Of a DNA stretch of 64,000 nucleotides, positions 58,152 through 64,000 are shown piece after piece. The notes below the pieces were generated by a model. That model saw only the letters and a list, made by a program, of their open reading frames with translations. It did not search any database and was not told where the DNA came from. The position numbers were made by a program, and so were the translations under genes. The number at the start of each line of letters is the position of its first letter. Position 1 is the stretch's first letter. Source of the DNA: Candidatus Sphingomonas phytovorans (lineage in GTDB: Bacteria > Pseudomonadota > Alphaproteobacteria > Sphingomonadales > Sphingomonadaceae); assembly GCA_029202385.1 (NCBI GenBank), contig CP119314.1:436501-500500 (forward strand). The letters are read 5' to 3'.

Positions 58152-58466
58152 ATGACCTCACCACAAGATATCGTGAAGATAGAGTGTCGTGCAAAGCTGG
58201 TCGATTTTCAGAGCATTTTTAACATTTCGAACGGCAGATGTATTTACGGAGTTGCAGCCGAACTGGTTCCTTGAATTGGGAATGGCTGAATGTTCGTCGA
58301 TGGTTCGGTCCTGAAGCACGGGGATATGCTCGCGTTGCTTTTCGCTGTCCCCTGACCAGAACGACATCGGACAAGTCTCGGCGGAATGGGCGACGGCCTC
58401 GAATTCCTGTTTGACGATCGTTCAACAACCGGAGACAACGACCGGGTCGATGAGGATCGGGAGGGA
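58152..58466. promoter_or_regulatory. divergent intergenic region between the cluster and the amidohydrolase
   Basis: 315 nt, AT-rich near 58200-58250. It must carry the promoters for the minus-strand cluster and the plus-strand amidohydrolase. A weak minus-strand candidate is TTGCAC with TATCTT 18 nt later, close to the GMC start. A 69-codon minus-strand ORF (58158-58367) ends 7 nt before GMC and is the only precursor-sized frame here. Confidence 0.4.
58158..58367 (-). CDS. 69-residue ORF upstream of GMC, doubtful
   Basis: ATG at 58367, stop 7 nt before the GMC start, two Cys (about 38 and 59) and a hydrophilic sequence with no signal peptide. No ribosome binding site is visible and codon use is less GC-biased than in neighbouring genes. 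It is in the position expected for a precursor peptide, but it could equally be chance in a promoter region. Confidence 0.25.
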   Translation of the reverse strand: MSFWSGDSEKQREHIPVLQDRTIDEHSAIPNSRNQFGCNSVNTSAVRNVKNALKIDQLCTTLYLHDILW

Positions 58467-59759
58467 ATGATGGCGTCCGGGTTGATTGCGCGCATCTTCG
58501 GTATGGCGGCGTCAGCCGTGCTGGCGGCATCGCCGGTCATGGCCGAGACGCTCTATGTCCGTGCCGGAGAGCTGATCGACACCGAGAAGGGGCTGGTCCT
58601 TACCGACCGGCTTGTTCGTATCGACGATGGTCGCGTAACAGCCGTGACACCCTGGGCGCCGCCACCGACGGGCGCGGTGGTAACCGACTGGAGCGGCTAC
58701 ACCGTGCTGCCCGGCCTGATCGATATGCACACTCATCTCGTCGACACGGAACAGTCGGCCAATGTCGCCGAACCCCTGTTGCATTCGGGTGCCGATATCG
58801 CGCTGCTCGGCGCGAAGCATGCCCGCGATACGCTCGCGGCTGGCTTCACCAGCGTCCGCGACGTCGGCACGTTCCGCGCATTTGGTGACGTTTCGCTGCG
58901 CAACGCGATCGACAGAGGGCTGGTCGAAGGGCCGAGAATGAGTGTCGCCGGCGCCTACCTCACTGTTCCCGGTGGCGGTGGTGAAGTCACCGGCATGGCC
59001 CCGGATGTCGAGGTCCCGGCGATCATGCGCATGGGTGTGGTCACCGGCCCTGCCGACATGACGGTCAAGGCGCGCCGCCTCTTTCAGAATGGCGCCGATT
59101 TCCTGAAGCTGATCGCGACCGGCGCCGTGCTCGCCGCCGGTACCGAGCCCGGTGCGCCCGAACTGACCGAGGAGGAGATGCATGCCGCCGTCGCCGAGGC
59201 TGCCCGCAACGGCAGCTACGCGACTGCCCATGCCCATGGTGCTGAGGGCATCAAGCTGGCGATCCGCGCTGGCGTTCGCTCGATCGAACATGCCTCGCTG
59301 ATCGACGACGAGGGTATCGCGCTGGCGAAAGCAAAGGGCGTCTGGCTGGTGATGGATATCTATAATGGCGACTATATCGACCAGGTCGGCAGGCGCGACG
59401 GATGGTCCGCCGAGATCCTGCGCAAGAATACCGAAACGACCGACGCCCAGCGCGAGGGGTTCCGCAAGGCGGTGCGGGCGGGCGTGAAGATCGCCTATGG
59501 CACCGATGCGGGGGTCTATCCGCACGGCATGAATGCGCGGCAGTTCAGCTACATGGTCCGTTTCGGCATGACGCCGATGCAGGCAATCCAGTCAGCGACG
59601 ACCAGCGCCGCGGCGTTGATGGGCAAGTCGGTTGACGTAGGTGCCGTCTCGCCCGGCCACTATGCCGACATGGTCGCCGTGAAGGGCGATCCGCTCGCTG
59701 ATATCGCGCTTCTCGAAAAGATCGATCATGTCATGAAGGGCGGCAAGCTGGTCAGATAA
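58467..59759 (+). CDS. exported amidohydrolase, Xaa-Pro dipeptidase/imidazolonepropionase-like
   Basis: 430 residues with a signal peptide (about 1-27, ending ASPVMA-ET). Metal ligands: HTH (88-90) in LPGLIDMHTHLVD, a Lys in FLKLIATGAV for the bridging carbamate, His in ATAHAHG and SIEHASL, and Asp in YGTDAGVY. This is the secreted dipeptidase branch described in Caulobacter, which cleaves Xaa-Pro or Xaa-Arg/Lys dipeptides. Two ATGs (58467, 58470) follow GGGAGGGA; upstream in-frame starts lack a signal peptide. Confidence 0.88.
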   Translation: MMASGLIARIFGMAASAVLAASPVMAETLYVRAGELIDTEKGLVLTDRLVRIDDGRVTAVTPWAPPPTGAVVTDWSGYTVLPGLIDMHTHLVDTEQSANVAEPLLHSGADIALLGAKHARDTLAAGFTSVRDVGTFRAFGDVSLRNAIDRGLVEGPRMSVAGAYLTVPGGGGEVTGMAPDVEVPAIMRMGVVTGPADMTVKARRLFQNGADFLKLIATGAVLAAGTEPGAPELTEEEMHAAVAEAARNGSYATAHAHGAEGIKLAIRAGVRSIEHASLIDDEGIALAKAKGVWLVMDIYNGDYIDQVGRRDGWSAEILRKNTETTDAQREGFRKAVRAGVKIAYGTDAGVYPHGMNARQFSYMVRFGMTPMQAIQSATTSAAALMGKSVDVGAVSPGHYADMVAVKGDPLADIALLEKIDHVMKGGKLVR

Positions 59760-59864
59760 CCCATTTATTCCGCTGAGTTTTCCGAAGTGCGCCTCCATGA
59801 ATTCGATCATGCCGGACTCATCCCGGCATCCACTCTTCCCCAGGCAGTATGAGTGTGGATCACG

Positions 59865-59897
59865 GCTAATGCATTAGCATTGACTAATGCATTAGTC
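59865..59897 (+). promoter_or_regulatory. paired ArsR operators
   Basis: Two perfect palindromes, GCTAATGCATTAGC (59865-59878) and GACTAATGCATTAGTC (59882-59897), share the core TAATGCATTA with centres 18 bp apart; a half site GCTAATG follows (59901-59907). They overlap the -35 and spacer of the promoter, fitting autorepression. Confidence 0.75.
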
Positions 59898-59908
59898 TTG
59901 GCTAATGA
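59880..59908 (+). promoter_or_regulatory. arsR-type promoter, probably leaderless
   Basis: TTGACT (59880-59885), 17-nt spacer, TAATGA (59903-59908). Only seven bases then remain before the ATG at 59916, so the transcript should begin at or next to the start codon. Confidence 0.6.
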
Positions 59909-59915
59909 TTTGTCC

Positions 59916-60245
59916 ATGCTCGAAGCCGTCGCCATCACCACCGTCATGCGCACGCTGGCCGATCCGACGCGGCGCGGCATCTTCGAACGTGTCGTCAATG
60001 CAAAAGAGATCACCGTCGCCGACCTGACCAAAGGCAGTGGCGTCACTCAGGGTGCCATTTCCCAGCATCTAAAGTCGCTCAAGCAAGCCGGCCTCGTCGC
60101 CGAGCGTCCCGAGGGGCGCAACGTCTATTACAGCGCCCGGCCCGATGGCCTTGCCCCACTGGTCGACTGGATGGACCATTATGGTGTCTTCTGGCGCGAC
60201 CGCTTCGCTGATCTCCGCTCCCTCCTGAAGGAAATCGATCCATGA
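59916..60245 (+). CDS. ArsR/SmtB-family regulator
   Basis: 109 residues. Winged-helix core TTVMRTLADPTRRGIFERVV (about 8-27), recognition helix VTQGAISQHLKSLKQAGLV (about 49-67), wing RPEGRNVYYSARPDGL. No CVC metal motif, so it is of the non-metal type that is usually paired with an AHSA1/SRPBCC gene, as here (ATGA overlap). The longer frame from 59853 would run through the operators; ATG 59916 has no ribosome binding site, consistent with leaderless translation. Confidence 0.9.
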   Translation: MLEAVAITTVMRTLADPTRRGIFERVVNAKEITVADLTKGSGVTQGAISQHLKSLKQAGLVAERPEGRNVYYSARPDGLAPLVDWMDHYGVFWRDRFADLRSLLKEIDP

Positions 60246-60724
60246 ATCAGGCTATGCCGAAGGCGCCGGAATCCCGGGCCGAAACCTATGATATCGTCAT
60301 CGACGAGGTCTTTCCCCATGCGCCGGAGACGATCTGGAAAACACTGACTGACGGCTCCGCCATGGGCCGCTGGCTGATGGTGCCGACCGGGTTCGAGCCG
60401 GTGGAGGGCACCCGCTTCACCTTCCGGACCACCCCTGCTGGTGAATGGGACGGCGTCATCAATTGTCAGGTGCTCGAGGTCGTGGAAAATCAACGCCTCG
60501 CCTTCGCCTGGAAGGGCGGGCACGAGGGCAATGCGGGCTATGGCTCGCCACTCGACACGATCGTCACCTGGACGCTCACCCCGGCTGGGGACGGCACCCG
60601 CGTCCACATGGTTCACTCGGGCTTCGAGCTACCGAAGAACGAGCGCGCCTTCTCCACGATGAGCCAGGGTTGGAAGAAGGTGGTGCCGACGATGGCTCAG
60701 CTCGCCGGTGACGCGGACTCGTGA
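60242..60724 (+). CDS. SRPBCC (AHSA1-like) protein
   Basis: 160 residues of the Activator-of-Hsp90 C-terminal-like fold: IDEVFPHAPETIWKTLTDGS, MGRWLMVPTGFEP, then RLAFAWKG and the last strand TRVHMVHSGFEL with helix GWKKVVPTMAQLA. Function of the group is unknown; it binds hydrophobic ligands in related proteins. ATG overlaps the arsR stop by 4 nt, so both are regulated together. Confidence 0.88.
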   Translation: MNQAMPKAPESRAETYDIVIDEVFPHAPETIWKTLTDGSAMGRWLMVPTGFEPVEGTRFTFRTTPAGEWDGVINCQVLEVVENQRLAFAWKGGHEGNAGYGSPLDTIVTWTLTPAGDGTRVHMVHSGFELPKNERAFSTMSQGWKKVVPTMAQLAGDADS

Positions 60725-60815
60725 GGGGACGGATCGGGCCGACAGCTTCCGCTGAATGGGAAGGAAGATCGCGCGCTTCCAATCTTCACCATGATGCCGC
60801 CGATGGAGGGCAGGG

Positions 60816-62036
60816 TTAGCCGAACCGATACGGATCGAAGCATTCCGCATCCTGATCAGCCGCTCCGGCAAGCTCCGCCGCGATCAGCTCGGTTCCCAGC
60901 GCGGCAAAGCTCACGCCGTTTCCACCGAACCCGCTCGCCAGCCACAGATTGTCATGGCTCCGCGCCCGCCCGATTGCCGGCAGCCCGTCAGGCGATGATC
61001 CGAATGCTGCCGCCCATGCGCAGTCCACCGTAATGTCCTCGGCCGCGATCATCGCCGCCAGCTTTACGCTGATCCTACCGCGCTTGGCTTGGATCAGGGC
61101 ATCGCGTTGCCGGGCGTCGTCGAAATCCTCATCCTCGCCACCGGCGATCACCCGGCCGTCCGCGGTGGCCCGTGTATAGAGATAGGGCGAGGATGCTTCC
61201 CAGATCATCGCATTCTCCCGCCATAGCGGTGCGCGCCCGGGCGGCGTCGCGATCGCATAGCTCGATCCGACGGTGAAGGCGGCGGGCAGGAACCAGACGG
61301 CGCGCTCGTATCCCGGTGCGAGGATCACGGTTTCCGCCTCGATCCGTTGCCCATCGGTGCCGTGCAACACTGATCCACAGCCTGTTTGCTCGATGCGCGC
61401 CACGTCGAATGGAAAACAGGCCGTGGCGCCACGCGCTCGCGCCCTGGCGAGCAGGCCGAGCGCTAGCCGAACCGGATCGACCTCATAGCTTCCGGCCGAG
61501 AGCAGCGCGGCGCGGGGCGCGATATCGAACCGCGCGGCCACCGTCGCGGCATCGAGATAGTCGGATGGCAAGCCCGCAGCCCGCCGCGCCTCAGCTTCTG
61601 CCCGGAGTGCCTGCTCATCGAGCAACGTTCCAGCCAGATATAATTCGGGTCGGTCGATCCGCCCGCATTCGATCTCTGCATCGTCTATATGTGCTGCCAG
61701 TCTCTCCACCGCCGCGAACACGCGCCGCCAGCGTCGTGCGGCTTCCGCCATGCCGATCGTCCCGGCCAACCGGGTCAGGGGGACATCGGCTGCCCACATC
61801 ACCAGCGCTGTGGACGCGGCCGTGCTGCCATGGGCGGGCGGTCGGCGGTCGAGGAGCAGCACGCGACGGCCTTCGCCTGACAATCGCTCTCCCAGCATCG
61901 CTCCCATGACACCCGCGCCGACAATAGCGATGTCGACGCTGCCCGAAGGAACGGGGTCGGAAGTGAGGGTGTTATCGTCGATCGCCACCCAGCATGGATG
62001 GCCGCCACGAAGATTCCGGCGTTCGGTGAGGTCCAC
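60816..62036 (-). CDS. FAD-dependent amino-acid oxidase-like protein (DAO family)
   Basis: 406 residues. After a short N-terminal segment (MDLTERRNLRGGHPCW), the FAD site VDIAIVGAGVMGAMLGERLS is at about 33-52; the C-terminal GLPAIGRARSHDNLWLASGF with GGNGVSFAALGTEL is the second DAO signature. It would oxidise an amine or amino acid, producing an imine and peroxide or reduced quinone. The GTG start at 62036 fits the family N-terminus. No partner gene adjoins. Confidence 0.82.
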   Translation of the reverse strand: MDLTERRNLRGGHPCWVAIDDNTLTSDPVPSGSVDIAIVGAGVMGAMLGERLSGEGRRVLLLDRRPPAHGSTAASTALVMWAADVPLTRLAGTIGMAEAARRWRRVFAAVERLAAHIDDAEIECGRIDRPELYLAGTLLDEQALRAEAEARRAAGLPSDYLDAATVAARFDIAPRAALLSAGSYEVDPVRLALGLLARARARGATACFPFDVARIEQTGCGSVLHGTDGQRIEAETVILAPGYERAVWFLPAAFTVGSSYAIATPPGRAPLWRENAMIWEASSPYLYTRATADGRVIAGGEDEDFDDARQRDALIQAKRGRISVKLAAMIAAEDITVDCAWAAAFGSSPDGLPAIGRARSHDNLWLASGFGGNGVSFAALGTELIAAELAGAADQDAECFDPYRFG

Positions 62037-62342
62037 ATATGTCTCCGAAAAGTCGTATCGTCAGGCGGCGGGGGAGGTGGTGGCACGGTATCGGCGGAGA
62101 TAGCGCGTCACCGGATCGCGAAGTCCATGACTACGAACTACCGGGAGGCTTAATTGGCTCCATGTACCCGTCATCAGAAACGCGGCCCACCAATTCGGGC
62201 ACCGTTCGTTTCGGCGAAATCGGAAGAGTCACGCGCGATCGGCCACAGGTTCGATCCGACGTCGATTTTAGCGGCCCGGGGATTGCATCACGCGATTTAA
62301 CCGGGAAGAAATGTCGTCATTCGTACAACATGGGAGTTCTTC
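62037..62342. other. intergenic region without a credible gene
   Basis: 306 nt between the divergent DAO and S10 genes. A 104-codon plus-strand frame (62039-62353) crosses it but uses rare codons for this genome (AGG, CTA, TTA, AGT) and overlaps the S10 start. No clear promoter or terminator was found. Confidence 0.4.
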
Positions 62343-63989
62343 GTGACCAATAAGCCTCTCGCGCTTGTTCTTGCCGCCGGCGTCATCCTCGCTCCTGCCG
62401 CGAGCGCAGCGCAGGACAGTCCCGCGCGCGACAAGAGTGCAGCCACATCCAATGCCGACAAGATGAAGAACGAGGCGGAGGCAGCCTGGGCCAACGCGCC
62501 CGTCGCCGAAACAGAGACGACTCATCGCGATGCCGTCACCATCGAGGGGCGTCGCTACGCTTATACCGCTTCGGCCGGCACGCTGACGATCCGCGATATC
62601 GAGGGGAAGCCGACCGCCTCGATGTTCTACACCGCCTATACGCTCGATGGGGTGAAGCCGGGGACGAAACGACCGGTCACCTTCCTCTACAATGGTGGGC
62701 CGGGCAGCCCATCCTTCTGGCTTCGCATGGGGTCGTTCGCGCCGATCCGTCTTCGTACGACCAATCCCGAATTCATCCGGCCTGCGCCCTATGATGTCGG
62801 CCCCAATCCGGATTCGCTGCTCGACAAGACCGATCTCGTCTTTCTCGATGCGATCGGTACCGGTTATTCGCGCCCGCTGGGTGATATGAAGCCTGCCCAG
62901 TTCTACGGTGTCGACGAGGACGTCGATGCCTTCGCCAAGGGGATCATCCGGTACGTCACCAAATATGGCCGCTGGATGAGCCCGAAATTCCTGCTTGGCG
63001 AAAGCTATGGGACCTTGCGCTCGGGCGCGCTCGCTTATCAGTTGCAGGATCGCGGCATGGCGTTGAACGGCGTCGTGCTGCTGTCGTCGATCATGAACTA
63101 TGGCTATCGCCAGCCGGGGCTCGACCAGGTCTATCTCAACTACCTGCCCAGCTATGCAGCGACCGCCTGGTATCATAACCGGCTGCAGAACCGGCCTGCC
63201 GACGTCGCCACGATCGTTGCACGGGCGCGGGCCTTTGCCACGGGACCCTATATGTCCGCGCTTGCCAAGGGGCAGTCGATTTCGGACGCAGAGCGCGATC
63301 AGGTCGCCGATCAGATGAGCCAGTTGATCGGCCTGTCTCCCGAATTCATCAAGCGCGCGAACCTCCGGATCGACCTGGCTCGGTTCCAGAAGGAATTGCT
63401 GCGCGGGGAGGCGCGGACGGTTGGCCGGTTCGACTCGCGTTACACCGGCATCGATACCGACGCGGCGGGCGAGCGGCCGGAGACTGACGCATCGTCCGAC
63501 GCGATCTCGGGTGCGTACATCGCCTCATTCCACGATTATCTCTCGACCACGCTCGGCTACAAGACCGACTTGCCCTATCGCCTCTCCGCGCGCGATGCGG
63601 CTGGTTTCACCTGGAACTGGAAGCATGAGGGGCCCGGCCGTGGCCAGGGCCAGAACAACCCCAACACCGCCGTCGACCTGGGTGCTGCGATGCGGAGCAA
63701 CCCGTACCTCAAGGTGCTGTCGATGAACGGCTATTACGACATGGCGACGCCATTCTTCGGGACCGAAAACGACCTGGGGCACATGATGCTTGAAAGGTCG
63801 CAGCAGGCGAACCTGCAATTCACTTATTATCCCGCCGGTCACATGACCTATCTGAACCCGGCTGCGTTGCGCCAGATGAAGATCGATCTGTCGCGCTGGT
63901 ACGACGAGGCGGTCAGCGACGCCCGCTCCGCAACGCCGCCCGTTCCGCCAACGAACAGCGCGGCGGAAACGAGCCCGGTGGCGAATTGA
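62343..63989 (+). CDS. serine carboxypeptidase, S10 family, exported
   Basis: 548 residues with a signal peptide (about 1-23, ending ASAA). S10 motifs: oxyanion NGGPG (117-121), LDAIGTGYSRP (168-178), nucleophile Ser221 in GESYGTLR, Asp in NGYYDMATP and His in YPAGHMTY. It removes C-terminal residues from peptides, probably in the periplasm. GTG start with GGGAG upstream. It may act in peptide uptake with the S9A peptidase and the amidohydrolase in this window. Confidence 0.9.
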   Translation: MTNKPLALVLAAGVILAPAASAAQDSPARDKSAATSNADKMKNEAEAAWANAPVAETETTHRDAVTIEGRRYAYTASAGTLTIRDIEGKPTASMFYTAYTLDGVKPGTKRPVTFLYNGGPGSPSFWLRMGSFAPIRLRTTNPEFIRPAPYDVGPNPDSLLDKTDLVFLDAIGTGYSRPLGDMKPAQFYGVDEDVDAFAKGIIRYVTKYGRWMSPKFLLGESYGTLRSGALAYQLQDRGMALNGVVLLSSIMNYGYRQPGLDQVYLNYLPSYAATAWYHNRLQNRPADVATIVARARAFATGPYMSALAKGQSISDAERDQVADQMSQLIGLSPEFIKRANLRIDLARFQKELLRGEARTVGRFDSRYTGIDTDAAGERPETDASSDAISGAYIASFHDYLSTTLGYKTDLPYRLSARDAAGFTWNWKHEGPGRGQGQNNPNTAVDLGAAMRSNPYLKVLSMNGYYDMATPFFGTENDLGHMMLERSQQANLQFTYYPAGHMTYLNPAALRQMKIDLSRWYDEAVSDARSATPPVPPTNSAAETSPVAN

Positions 63990-64000
63990 ACCGGTGGCGG

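Noticed and set aside
62240..62262. T-arm-like GGTTCGATCC suggesting a tRNA
   Set aside because: The flanking bases do not form the T stem and no acceptor or anticodon arm can be built.
62039..62353. 104-codon plus-strand frame before the S10 peptidase
   Set aside because: Unusual codon use, overlap with the S10 start and no recognisable feature.

Overview
The window is 64 kb of GC-rich chromosome from an alphaproteobacterium, most likely Sphingomonadales (a Sphingomonas-like genus). The assignment rests on a GcrA cell-cycle regulator, an UrcA-family secreted protein, a split str/S10/spc/alpha ribosomal gene order, a coniferyl-aldehyde-dehydrogenase-like enzyme and several exported serine peptidases. 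It is inference from gene content; no 16S rRNA lies in the window. No tRNA, rRNA, CRISPR array, integrase, transposase or insertion sequence was found.

Layout. 1-5.6 kb: the 5' end of a PMT-type glycosyltransferase, a tightly overlapped metZ-apaG-lysR-GNAT-membrane protein operon, a winged-helix/TPR regulator and an UrcA protein. 5.7-20.5 kb: mixed housekeeping genes, including parE, gcrA, an ABC-2 permease, a D-2-hydroxyacid dehydrogenase, an SH3 protein, a thiolase, a thioesterase, a prepilin peptidase, an aldehyde dehydrogenase, an ECF42-type sigma factor with its DGPF/YCII partner, trhO and glpD. 21-37.8 kb: the translation super-cluster rpsL-rpsG-fusA-tuf-rpsJ followed by S10 and spc genes through rplO, then secY-adk. 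Strong hairpins interrupt it between rpmD and rplO and on both sides of the secY promoter. 37.9-41.4 kb: an exported SRPBCC protein, a two-component system and a membrane protein lie between adk and rpsM, so rpsM-rpsK-rpoA-rplQ (41.8-44.3 kb) has its own promoter. 44.4-48.9 kb: an S9A prolyl oligopeptidase, an exported unknown and guaA.

49.1-58.2 kb is the accessory part. Directly downstream of guaA, nine minus-strand genes form one apparent transcription unit: GMC oxidoreductase, PqqD-like protein, GT2 glycosyltransferase, HprK-like kinase, NTP_transf_5-type nucleotidyltransferase, a second nucleotidyltransferase-like protein without the catalytic aspartates, an ABC exporter, a SAM methyltransferase and a GT-A-like protein. 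Five consecutive junctions overlap by 4 nt. It looks like an export-coupled biosynthetic locus of RiPP type, but it lacks lasso-peptide cyclase and protease genes, PQQ genes and an obvious precursor. It is the best candidate here for an undescribed system.

58.4-64 kb: an exported amidohydrolase, an ArsR-SRPBCC pair with paired perfect palindromes over a probably leaderless promoter, a DAO-type flavoenzyme and an exported S10 carboxypeptidase.
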